From Thiomargarita sp. (GTDB lineage Bacteria; Pseudomonadota; Gammaproteobacteria; Beggiatoales; Beggiatoaceae): 5,910 nt of DNA. Where the stretch lies: NCBI GenBank assembly GCA_030635005.1, contig DAOVZS010000132.1, positions 1 to 5,910 of the forward strand. Direction: 5' to 3'. The number at the start of each line of letters is the position of its first letter. Position 1 is the stretch's first letter. Position numbers and translations under genes: made by a program. The notes beneath the pieces were generated by a model. That model worked only from the letters and a program-made list of their open reading frames with translations. It was not told the origin of the DNA and did not search any database. Below, piece by piece: positions 1 to 5,780 of the stretch.

Positions 1-287
1 ACATGAAAGAAGAATATAATCGTGTTGAAGCGGATAAAAGGGCAGAAGCCAAGGGAGTCGTTAAAGGCATAGCAGCTGGGATTACTGAGGGTTTAGAACA
101 AGGCGAGAAAAATGGCATAGCAAAGGGTTTACAACAAGGTAAAAAGGCTGGGATTGCTGAGGGCTTACAACAAGGGCAACTTAATATAGCCCGTGCTTTA
201 TTGGATGTTTTGGACGACAAAACAATCGCACAGAAAACCAAGCTGACAATTGCCAAGATTAGAAAATTGAGAAAGGAAACTAAATAA
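1..287 (+). CDS. Rpn family recombination-promoting nuclease, C-terminal end (5' truncated by window)
   Basis: This is the last 94 codons of an open frame ending in TAA at 285-287. The frame probably continues upstream of the window, so the ATG at position 3 is more likely internal than the true start of the full protein. The PD-(D/E)XK nuclease domain expected at the N-terminus is not visible. What remains is a charged segment (residues 1-17), then eleven consecutive four-residue repeats starting with glycine (residues 18-61, for example GIAK-GLQQ-GKKA), then a helical tail (IARALLDVLDDKTIAQKT) that resembles the 'not responding, next helix' ending of Rpn/YhgA-like proteins. Rpn proteins are known as nucleases that promote RecA-independent recombination, and some act as toxins in phage defence. 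The tail may also be translated alone as a small antitoxin (RpnS-like). Family assignment rests on the repeat-rich tail only. The gene converges on pth. Confidence 0.7.
   Translation, partial: MKEEYNRVEADKRAEAKGVVKGIAAGITEGLEQGEKNGIAKGLQQGKKAGIAEGLQQGQLNIARALLDVLDDKTIAQKTKLTIAKIRKLRKETK
78..185 (+). repeat. Three imperfect 36-bp (12-residue) tandem repeats in the Rpn tail
   Basis: Units at 78-113, 114-149 and 150-185 encode GITEGLEQGEKN, GIAKGLQQGKKA and GIAEGLQQGQLN. Each is itself three four-residue Gxxx repeats. The periodicity extends upstream in degenerate form to about position 54, giving eleven Gxxx units. The DNA copies have diverged at synonymous and some non-synonymous sites, so the array is not a fresh duplication. 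Repeat number in such tails is known to vary between strains in other Rpn genes. Confidence 0.85.
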
Positions 288-300
288 CGCATAGATACAA

Positions 301-344
301 GCCCTGAAAGGGCGACACATATCAGCCTGGGGCAACGCCCTAGG
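301..344 (+). repeat. Two-hairpin palindromic repeat, copy 1
   Basis: Hairpin 1 is GCCCT-GAA-AGGGC (301-313), with a 5-bp stem and 3-nt loop. A 12-nt linker follows (314-325). Hairpin 2 is CCTGGGGC-AAC-GCCCTAGG (326-344), with an 8-bp stem containing one G-T wobble and a 3-nt loop. The repeat lies 13 nt after the stop codon of the Rpn gene. There is no T-tract, so it is not a canonical intrinsic terminator, although it could stop or stabilise transcripts between the converging rpn and pth genes. A second copy with exactly the same geometry is at 5781-5824. Confidence 0.8.
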
Positions 345-469
345 TTTGCTGATAGATAATGACAAGCCCATTGGACGGATTGTTTTTGGGGAAGCCATGA
401 TGATGCGTAAAATTGCAGGAGATTATGTGCCCAAACCTTTGGATTGTGAGTATATTTTACAACATCCTG

Positions 470-1015
470 CTATTCACTATGTAATACTTGCATTGCTTTA
501 TTCAATTCTCCTGCCACAATAGAGGGCAGGACTTCTATTGCTACCGTCATTGCCCGTTCAATTTCAATCTGTTCATCACGACTGGGACTTCCCAGAACAT
601 AATGAGTCACTTGATGACTGCTGCCGGGATGCCCAATACCAATGCGTAAGCGTAAAAATTGTTTGCTGCCTAGATGAGCGATAATGCTTTTTAAGCCATT
701 ATGTCTCCCATCACCACCGCCTTGTTTTAAACGCACGGTACCAACTGGAAAATCAAGATCGTCGTGAACAACTAAAATCTGTTCCACAGGAATTTTGTAA
801 TAATTCGCAAGTGCTGCCACAGATTGTCCGCTATGATTCATAAACGTATGCGGTTTAAGTAGCCAATAATCTGAACGACAGACCTCTCCATGAAATTTAG
901 CATCACGGCGAAATGAAGCGGCAAGCTGATCTAAAAACCAAAAACCAGCATTATGACGCGTCATTTGATATTTAGGACCAGGATTACCCAGTCCTACGAT
1001 CAGTGCAATAGACAC
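470..1015 (-). CDS. pth: Peptidyl-tRNA hydrolase
   Basis: Pth cleaves the ester bond of peptidyl-tRNAs released by stalled ribosomes, freeing tRNA for reuse in the cytoplasm. The 181-residue protein is slightly shorter than the E. coli enzyme (194). Signature elements are present in order: GLGNPG (8-13) with Asn11; RHNAG (20-24) with the catalytic His21; KPHTFMNHSG (54-63) with Met59 and Asn60; the HDDLD segment (84-88) with Asp85; and GGGDGRHNGLKS (99-110) with Asn106. The start is GTG at 1015-1013, the only start that keeps the complete N-terminal strand. It lies 6 nt after the rplY stop codon with no convincing Shine-Dalgarno sequence, which suggests translational coupling to rplY. The stop is TAG. 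ychF, which commonly follows pth in gammaproteobacteria, is not in the adjacent sequence. Confidence 0.97.
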   Translation of the reverse strand: MSIALIVGLGNPGPKYQMTRHNAGFWFLDQLAASFRRDAKFHGEVCRSDYWLLKPHTFMNHSGQSVAALANYYKIPVEQILVVHDDLDFPVGTVRLKQGGGDGRHNGLKSIIAHLGSKQFLRLRIGIGHPGSSHQVTHYVLGSPSRDEQIEIERAMTVAIEVLPSIVAGELNKAMQVLHSE

Positions 1016-1021
1016 AATAGA

Positions 1022-1675
1022 TTATTCTTTTTTATCTTCAGTCGCTGCCTCGCCTTCTTCTACTTGTTCAGCTTCTTCATCAGCTTTATCACCCTTCGCT
1101 AAATGTACTGAAATCACAGGTAAATTATGCGTTGTATCCGTTCCATGCATCAAATCAACTAATTCCACATTTTCTGGAAGCACGATATCTGATAAATGAA
1201 TGATATCATTTAATTGAACATTTTGGGTATCCATTTCAATAAATTCTGGTAAATCTTTGGGTAAACAAGAAATTTCAATTTCATTCAGATGATGCGAAAT
1301 CACACCGCCACCTTGTTTCACGCCCACACAATTTTCTTCATTCATAAAGTGTAACGGAATACGCAATTGTATCTTTTGAGTATCACTGACACGCAATAAG
1401 TCTAAATGTAATATAACAGGCTTATAGGGATGACGTTGTAAATCCTTTAAAACTACTTTTTCGGTCTTTCCATCAATAGTGACGGATAAGATGTGTGAAT
1501 AAAACCCTTCATGTTCTAAATGTTTCTGCACGTCATTATGCTTAATGGTCAAAGAAGCAGGATCTTTACCTAAACCATAAATAATCGCTGGAATAAAACC
1601 ACTCAAACGTAAGCGGCGGCTCGCACCTTTACCTACATCAGTACGCGTTTGTGCAATAATTTCAAAATTTTCCAT
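1022..1675 (-). CDS. rplY: 50S ribosomal protein L25, long CTC/TL5 type
   Basis: L25 binds 5S rRNA in the large ribosomal subunit. The protein is about 217 residues, so it is the long form: an N-terminal L25 domain (from MENFEIIAQTRTDVGKGASR, with RRLRLSGFIPAIIYG and the VLKDLQRHPYKP segment) followed by the CTC C-terminal beta domain and a strongly acidic, low-complexity tail rich in Glu and Asp. E. coli has only the short form of about 94 residues. I chose ATG at 1675-1673 because it has GGAGA at 1692-1688 and matches the usual N-terminus. A TTG 30 nt upstream (1705) extends the frame but lies beside the T-tract of the prs terminator, so it is unlikely. The gene lies between prs and pth, as in many gammaproteobacteria. 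Confidence 0.95.
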   Translation of the reverse strand: MENFEIIAQTRTDVGKGASRRLRLSGFIPAIIYGLGKDPASLTIKHNDVQKHLEHEGFYSHILSVTIDGKTEKVVLKDLQRHPYKPVILHLDLLRVSDTQKIQLRIPLHFMNEENCVGVKQGGGVISHHLNEIEISCLPKDLPEFIEMDTQNVQLNDIIHLSDIVLPENVELVDLMHGTDTTHNLPVISVHLAKGDKADEEAEQVEEGEAATEDKKE

Positions 1676-1687
1676 ATTTTTTTCTAT

Positions 1688-1692
1688 TCTCC
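1688..1692 (-). promoter_or_regulatory. Ribosome binding site of rplY
   Basis: GGAGA reads on the minus strand 12 nt before the ATG at 1675. The spacing is slightly long, but this is the only purine-rich match near either candidate start, and it decides for the ATG over the upstream TTG. Confidence 0.6.
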
Positions 1693-1706
1693 AAATAAAA
1701 TCCAAT

Positions 1707-1731
1707 AAAAAAGCCTCCGCGACCAGAGGCT
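1707..1731 (-). terminator. Intrinsic terminator at the end of prs
   Basis: On the minus strand, AGCCTCTG-GTCG-CGGAGGCT forms an 8-bp stem with one G-U pair and a four-base loop. It is followed directly by a run of T (1711-1707). The 5' arm begins inside the TAG stop codon of prs (1732-1730). It should terminate or attenuate prs transcription before rplY-pth, only about 30 nt before the rplY start. Confidence 0.78.
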
Positions 1732-2704
1732 AATCCATAAATAAAGAGCTAACCGATTCTTCTTGACTGATGCGTCGCATCGTTTCGGCTAACATTTCAG
1801 CAATACTTAATTGACGAATACGTGAACTCGCTATCGCTTTTTCTTTTAAAGGAATGGTATCCGTGACCACTAATTCATCTAATTGTGATGCATCAATTCT
1901 ATTAATCGCATCCCCTGATAATACAGGATGTGTACAATATGCAACCACTTTAGTTGCCCCATGTTTTTTCAAAGCAGCAGCGGCTTCACATAAGGTACCT
2001 GCCGTATCTACCATATCATCAATAATAATACACGTACGATTTTTAACATCACCGATGATGTGCATCACAATTGATTCATTGGGACGTGGACGACGTTTAT
2101 CAATAATTGCCAATTCAGCATCATCCAATTGCTTGGCTAAGGCTCTTGCACGCACCACACCGCCTACATCAGGTGACACCACGACTAAATTAGGATATTC
2201 ATGTTTCCAAATATCACCTAATAAAATGGGGGAGGCATACACATTATCAATTTGAAAATCAAAAAATCCTTGAATTTGATCTGCATGTAAATCTATGGTC
2301 AAAAGACGATCAGTGCCGACACAGCTAATCATGTTGGCAACCACTTTAGCGGTGATAGGAACACGTGCAGAACGAGGGCGACGATCTTGACGGGAATAAC
2401 CAAAATAAGGAATAACTGTGGTGATACGACTGGCTGAAGCACGGCGCAATGCGTCGACTAAAACAAGTAGTTCCATTAAATGATCATTAGTAGGGCTACA
2501 GGTGGGTTGGATGATAAAAACATCTTTACCACGAACATTCTCGCGGATTTCTACCTGAATTTCGTCGTCACTAAAACGACTGACAACAGCTTTACCTAAA
2601 GGTAAATTCAGATGAGCGACCACGGCTTTAGCTAAAATAGGATTAGCATTACCCGTAAATACCCTCATAGTATTTGAGAGATGTGAAGAATCAGCGGAGT
2701 TCAT
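1730..2704 (-). CDS. prs: Ribose-phosphate pyrophosphokinase (PRPP synthetase)
   Basis: Prs transfers pyrophosphate from ATP to ribose 5-phosphate to make PRPP for purine, pyrimidine, histidine, tryptophan and NAD synthesis. The sequence is close to E. coli Prs throughout: RENVRGKDVFIIQ (54-66), the ATP and flexible-loop region GYSRQDRRPRSARVPITAK (102-120), the metal-binding DLHADQIQGFFD (138-149), SPDVGGVVRARALAK (177-191), the catalytic loop IDKRR (201-205), the PRPP loop DDMVDTAGTL (229-238) and the terminal ISQEES. From ATG 2704 the length is 324 residues. From the in-frame ATG at 2668 (residue 13, MRVFTGNA) it would be 312, closer to the usual length of about 315 and to the E. coli N-terminus. 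Neither start has a visible Shine-Dalgarno sequence. The first start lies only 16 nt after the CCA end of tRNA-Gln, implying cotranscription with the tRNAs. Confidence 0.97.
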   Translation of the reverse strand: MNSADSSHLSNTMRVFTGNANPILAKAVVAHLNLPLGKAVVSRFSDDEIQVEIRENVRGKDVFIIQPTCSPTNDHLMELLVLVDALRRASASRITTVIPYFGYSRQDRRPRSARVPITAKVVANMISCVGTDRLLTIDLHADQIQGFFDFQIDNVYASPILLGDIWKHEYPNLVVVSPDVGGVVRARALAKQLDDAELAIIDKRRPRPNESIVMHIIGDVKNRTCIIIDDMVDTAGTLCEAAAALKKHGATKVVAYCTHPVLSGDAINRIDASQLDELVVTDTIPLKEKAIASSRIRQLSIAEMLAETMRRISQEESVSSLFMD

Positions 2705-2720
2705 TTGAATCTGACAGAAG

Positions 2721-2794
2721 TGGCTGGGGTACCAGGATTTGAACCTGGGATGCCGAGATCAAAACCCGGTGCCTTACCACTTGGCTATACCCCA
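2721..2794 (-). tRNA. tRNA-Gln(TTG), copy nearest prs
   Basis: This is a 74-nt cloverleaf with encoded CCA. The acceptor TGGGGTA pairs with TACCCCA, followed by discriminator G and CCA. The D arm is GCC-AAGTGGTAA-GGC. The anticodon stem CCGGG/CTCGG has loop TTTTGAT, giving anticodon TTG. The T arm is CCAGG-TTCAAAT-CCTGG. It is identical to the copy 11 nt upstream and decodes CAA, with CAG by wobble. Confidence 0.97.
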
Positions 2795-2805
2795 AAAATT
2801 GAGAT

Positions 2806-2879
2806 TGGCTGGGGTACCAGGATTTGAACCTGGGATGCCGAGATCAAAACCCGGTGCCTTACCACTTGGCTATACCCCA
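2806..2879 (-). tRNA. tRNA-Gln(TTG), copy nearest ispE
   Basis: This 74-nt gene is identical base for base to the copy at 2721-2794, including encoded CCA and anticodon TTG. The two are separated by 11 nt and were probably duplicated in tandem. A tRNA-Gln between ispE and prs is typical of gammaproteobacteria. Confidence 0.97.
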
Positions 2880-2903
2880 AACAAAACATTATTTATTTAA
2901 AAT

Positions 2904-3743
2904 CTATTCTAGCATATTATTGTGAGCAGGAGAAGTATTTTTACCCTGTGCTACAAATCCATGCCATTCACTTGGTAACTCAGATAAAACAGCTTGTGCT
3001 TGTTTACGTTCTTCAAAACGTGCAAATAAACATGCACCTGTTCCCGTTAAACGTGCTGGGCTGTATTGATTCAACCATTCCATGGCTTTTTTCACTTGAG
3101 GATGACGACGACATACAATCTCCTCACATACGTTAGTGCAACGTCCACCTATAAAGTCATCCATTGTGATGGATAATCTATTGCGTGTCAAGTCTTTTTC
3201 TGCAAAAATATCAGATGTCGAGACAAAACATCCTGGATGAATGACAAGATACCAGGGTTCTTCTAGTGTTATGGGTCGTAAAGATTCACCAATGCCCTCT
3301 GCCCAAGCAGCCTGTCCATATATAAAAACAGGCACATCTGCGCCCAAGCGCAATCCAATTTTTGCAAGGATATCATAAGACAAACCTAATTGCCACATAT
3401 TATTTAAGGCTAACAAGACTGTCGCTGCATCAGAGCTACCCCCGCCTAATCCACCCCCTATGGGAATTTTTTTATTGACGCGGATATCAACACCGAATGA
3501 CGTATGAGCATATTCTTGCAGTACCCGTGCTGCTTGTAACACCAAATCTTGTTCTGGTGGTAACTCTTTTGCAGTGGATTGACATGATAATACACCATCG
3601 GTACGCTGATTAAAGTATAAATCATCACAATAGTCAATAAACTGAAAAATGGTTTGCAGACAATGATAGCCATCGGGGCGTTGAGAGGTGATATGTAAAA
3701 AGAGGTTTAGCTTAGCAGGGGCGAGATAATGGATGTCATTCAT
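2904..3743 (-). CDS. ispE: 4-diphosphocytidyl-2-C-methyl-D-erythritol kinase
   Basis: IspE phosphorylates CDP-methylerythritol with ATP in the non-mevalonate (MEP) route to isoprenoid precursors. The protein has 279 residues, the usual size for this GHMP kinase family. It shows the N-terminal APAKLNLFLHI with Lys11, DGYHCLQTIFQ (24-34), the ATP-binding glycine-rich loop PIGGGLGGGSSDAA (94-107), GADVPVF (135-141) with the expected catalytic Asp136, and the third GHMP motif LTGTGACLF (232-240). ATG at 3743 directly abuts the TAA stop of the phosphodiesterase gene (zero gap). No Shine-Dalgarno sequence is visible, so translation is probably coupled. The 3' end carries the likely promoter of the tRNA-Gln pair. 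lolB, often the upstream neighbour, is replaced here. Confidence 0.97.
   Translation of the reverse strand: MNDIHYLAPAKLNLFLHITSQRPDGYHCLQTIFQFIDYCDDLYFNQRTDGVLSCQSTAKELPPEQDLVLQAARVLQEYAHTSFGVDIRVNKKIPIGGGLGGGSSDAATVLLALNNMWQLGLSYDILAKIGLRLGADVPVFIYGQAAWAEGIGESLRPITLEEPWYLVIHPGCFVSTSDIFAEKDLTRNRLSITMDDFIGGRCTNVCEEIVCRRHPQVKKAMEWLNQYSPARLTGTGACLFARFEERKQAQAVLSELPSEWHGFVAQGKNTSPAHNNMLE
2906..2934 (-). promoter_or_regulatory. Probable promoter for the tRNA-Gln pair and prs
   Basis: An extended -10 box, TGC-TAGAAT (2914-2906 read on the minus strand), is preceded at 17 bp by a weak -35, TTCTCC (2934-2929). It lies over the last codons of ispE and would start transcription about 20 nt before the first tRNA-Gln. 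The strength rests on the -10 region; the -35 matches consensus poorly. Confidence 0.45.
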
Positions 3744-4487
3744 TTATAAATAATCAACATACGTTTGCATATAATTATTTTCCCACTCAATCATACGCCA
3801 TCCTGGTTTCGTATGATCAATCAAAAAAGTATCATTCTCTGTATCAATTTGAAACACTGTTGATGGGGTCAGATAAATGAATTTATCATTTTTACTCACT
3901 ATTTTATCAGTATGATAATGTCCACAAAAAATATGTTCTACTTGAGGAAACTGTACTAATTCTTGCCACAATTCGTCCCTATTTTGTAAGGGATAACGTT
4001 CATCCATAAACTGGCATCCACATAATAAGGGGGGATGATGTATAAATAATAACGCTGGTTCAGTATGTACGGAGAGTTCATTATGTAACCAGTCCAGTTG
4101 TTGTCTTGGAATACGATATGAGGTGCTGTCTAAAAATAATAAACGTGTTGTCTTAATCACTCGACTAAAATACAACATACCTTCTGTGATATTTTTATCT
4201 GGTATCTCAAATATGCTTTGCATACGTCCCACATGATCATGATTACCTGCCATTAAGAGATAAGGATGTGGAAAGTCACTTAAGAGGTGTTTTAACCAAG
4301 CATAAGCCTCGGGTTCTCCTTCAAGCGCTGCTAAATCACCAGTGCATACTAATAAATCTAATGGTTTTTTTGCCAACACTTTTAACACTTTAATCAGTTG
4401 TTGACGCGCATTGATCCCTTTGAATAAAACATCCGAAGCCCCAATGTGCATATCGCTGACTTGTGCAATTACCAAGTTATCTGACAT
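3744..4487 (-). CDS. cpdA: CpdA-like class III cyclic nucleotide phosphodiesterase (metallophosphoesterase)
   Basis: The 247-residue calcineurin-like metallophosphoesterase has all five metal-ligand blocks: SDMH (11-14; Asp12, His14), TGDL (49-52; Asp51), GNHDH (81-85), FIHHPP (148-153) and CGHYH (188-192). Beyond the general fold, the C-terminal stretch around TPSTVFQID and the later PGWR closely resembles E. coli CpdA, which hydrolyses 3',5'-cAMP to AMP with Fe/Mn-type metals. That makes a cAMP or related phosphodiesterase the best call, although substrate cannot be proven from sequence and other class III phosphoesterases remain possible. The start ATG 4487 has AAGGA (4501-4497) 9 nt upstream. 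It begins 54 nt after tRNA-Pro, with no terminator seen between, and its stop touches the ispE start. Confidence 0.85.
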   Translation of the reverse strand: MSDNLVIAQVSDMHIGASDVLFKGINARQQLIKVLKVLAKKPLDLLVCTGDLAALEGEPEAYAWLKHLLSDFPHPYLLMAGNHDHVGRMQSIFEIPDKNITEGMLYFSRVIKTTRLLFLDSTSYRIPRQQLDWLHNELSVHTEPALLFIHHPPLLCGCQFMDERYPLQNRDELWQELVQFPQVEHIFCGHYHTDKIVSKNDKFIYLTPSTVFQIDTENDTFLIDHTKPGWRMIEWENNYMQTYVDYL

Positions 4488-4496
4488 GAATTAAGA

Positions 4497-4501
4497 TCCT
4501 T
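4497..4501 (-). promoter_or_regulatory. Ribosome binding site of the cpdA-like gene
   Basis: AAGGA on the minus strand, 9 nt before the ATG. It is one of only two clearly good Shine-Dalgarno sites among the protein genes here, consistent with this gene being the first translated gene of its transcript after tRNA-Pro. Confidence 0.7.
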
Positions 4502-4541
4502 CAAAGAAGCGCTGAAAAATGATGCGTGAGGAAAAATAGAT

Positions 4542-4618
4542 TGGTCGGGGTGAGAAGATTTGAACTTCCGGCCTTTCGACCCCCAGTCGAATGCGCTACC
4601 AGACTGCGCCACACCCCG
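4542..4618 (-). tRNA. tRNA-Pro(GGG)
   Basis: This is a 77-nt cloverleaf with encoded CCA. The acceptor CGGGGTG pairs with CACCCCG, with discriminator A and then CCA. The D arm contains GCGC-AGTCTGGTA-GCGC. The anticodon stem TTCGA/TCGAA has loop CTGGGGG, giving anticodon GGG. The T arm is GAAG-TTCAAAT-CTTC within its 5-bp stem. It reads CCC (and CCU by wobble). It lies between the panE-like gene and the cpdA-like gene on the same strand. Confidence 0.96.
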
Positions 4619-4635
4619 TTTATGTGATGGATATT

Positions 4636-4664
4636 ATTTTAACTAAGTCACTGTCAGAATGCAA
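4636..4664 (-). promoter_or_regulatory. Sigma-70 promoter for tRNA-Pro
   Basis: On the minus strand, TTGCAT (4664-4659) and TAAAAT (4641-4636) are separated by exactly 17 bp. The predicted start lies about 10 nt before the mature tRNA 5' end at 4618. No terminator is seen between tRNA-Pro and the cpdA-like gene, so this promoter may also drive cpdA-ispE. Confidence 0.75.
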
Positions 4665-4701
4665 GCCTTTTGATTATTTTTTTATTTATGGTTATTATAA
4701 A

Positions 4702-5634
4702 TTATGAGATGGTTTTGGCGTGTTCTAAAAATTTCAATTGTCGATAAAGCATCGAAATCATAGGTAATTCAATATGAACACGGCGTAAGACATTGCCAAA
4801 AATCGCATCGATTTCCATGGGATGCCCTGCATCATAATCACATTTCATGCTGGTTTTATAATCGATCATTTTGTCCGTGTTTACCAGCATTTTCCTCATA
4901 AATTCGTCAGAAATCAGGCAGTGACAACTTTTAGCAGCCCGTGCGACTTCTTGCATGACTTGTTCTACTAATGTCCGACTTTCCGCATGCGCCATGATTT
5001 CAGCAGTGCTTGCATTCAATATGACTGATAAGCCATTAAACGGAATATTCCATATTAATTTTTGCCAACGTGCTAATAATAAATTATCTACCATTTGTAT
5101 TGAAATCTGAGCACGTTCAAAATCTGAGGCAATTTGTTGCATCCGTTTTGTGATACCTGCGGTGGCATCCAATTCACCCAATTTAATAGCACCATAATCA
5201 GAATGGCAAATATGTCCTGCCCCTATTTTATGAGAACATAAGAAACATAATCCCCCTAACACCCGTTGTTCACCAACAATAGCTGCCACTGTGCCTTCCA
5301 TACCTAAACCGTTTTGCAGCACTAATACGACTCCCGTTTTTTTTAAGACAGGCGGTAATAATTGGGGTAAAAGATGATTTTGGGTTGTTTTTAAACTGAC
5401 AATAACCACATCACACGGGGGCATTTTATGAACATCTTTATAAGCATTCACTTCAGGCAATGTGAAATTGCCATTTTTTGAGTCAATAATTAAGCCTGAT
5501 TTGTGCACAAGCTCATAATCATGATGCAATAAAAAATGAACCGAGAGTCCCGCACGTTGCAAGCATGCCCCATAAAACCCACCTAAAGCACCGGTGCCAA
5601 GGATTGCATATTGACGATGTTCTGGTAAAGACAT
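4702..5634 (-). CDS. panE: 2-dehydropantoate 2-reductase (ketopantoate reductase family)
   Basis: The 310-residue protein is the usual length for this NADPH-dependent family, which reduces ketopantoate to pantoate on the way to pantothenate and CoA. The N-terminal Rossmann domain opens with AILGTGALGG (10-19), and SLKTTQ (80-85) and LQNGLG (106-111) follow as nucleotide- and substrate-pocket elements. The C-terminal domain carries ARWQKLIWNIPFNGLSVI (188-205), with Lys192 at the place of the catalytic lysine and Asn196 and Asn200 nearby. It also has TSMKCDYDAGHPMEID (261-276), where Glu274 matches the substrate-binding Glu. The start ATG 5634 has AAGGA (5648-5644) 9 nt upstream. The family has paralogues with other 2-ketoacid substrates, so panE is likely but not certain; no other pan gene is adjacent. 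Confidence 0.88.
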   Translation of the reverse strand: MSLPEHRQYAILGTGALGGFYGACLQRAGLSVHFLLHHDYELVHKSGLIIDSKNGNFTLPEVNAYKDVHKMPPCDVVIVSLKTTQNHLLPQLLPPVLKKTGVVLVLQNGLGMEGTVAAIVGEQRVLGGLCFLCSHKIGAGHICHSDYGAIKLGELDATAGITKRMQQIASDFERAQISIQMVDNLLLARWQKLIWNIPFNGLSVILNASTAEIMAHAESRTLVEQVMQEVARAAKSCHCLISDEFMRKMLVNTDKMIDYKTSMKCDYDAGHPMEIDAIFGNVLRRVHIELPMISMLYRQLKFLEHAKTIS

Positions 5635-5643
5635 GAGACTGAT

Positions 5644-5648
5644 TCCTT
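5644..5648 (-). promoter_or_regulatory. Ribosome binding site of the panE-like gene
   Basis: AAGGA on the minus strand with a 9-nt spacer to the ATG at 5634. It supports that start over later methionines. Confidence 0.7.
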
Positions 5649-5689
5649 TTTATTTTCTGATGTTACGCACTCTAAACCTTAAATAGCTC

Positions 5690-5704
5690 TCCTGAATTTC
5701 AGGA
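5690..5704. repeat. 15-bp near-perfect palindrome upstream of panE-like gene
   Basis: TCCTGAA-T-TTCAGGA is a 7-bp inverted repeat with one central base, 56 nt before the panE start. With a one-base centre it cannot make a sensible RNA hairpin at full length, so a dimeric-protein operator is the more natural reading. No regulator is identified. Confidence 0.4.
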
Positions 5705-5780
5705 AAGTGAATTGTGGATTTTTCAGCACAAGCTTATCATTAGTAATGTCTTAATTAGACAAGATTGTGTTTGTGCCTTC

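Noticed and set aside
78..185. CRISPR-like array
   Set aside because: The 36-bp units are contiguous, in frame and encode glycine-led protein repeats; there are no spacers.
301..344. Hairpin repeat as an intrinsic terminator for rpn or pth
   Set aside because: No T-tract follows on either strand, and the same structure recurs at the other end of the window as a repeat.
198..398. Minus-strand open frame of 66 codons
   Set aside because: It runs antisense through the Rpn tail and the two-hairpin repeat, has no ribosome site, and shows composition like a shadow frame.
1676..1705. TTG at 1705 as the start of rplY
   Set aside because: It adds ten atypical residues, lies next to the prs terminator T-tract and has no ribosome site. 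ATG 1675 has GGAGA upstream and the family N-terminus.
1854..2255. Plus-strand open frame of 133 codons
   Set aside because: It is entirely antisense to conserved prs; the strong prs homology explains the frame.
2948..3136. Plus-strand open frame of 62 codons
   Set aside because: It is antisense to ispE, with no ribosome site or recognisable protein.
3458..3673. Minus-strand open frame of 71 codons
   Set aside because: It is another frame inside ispE, whose GHMP motifs cover this stretch.
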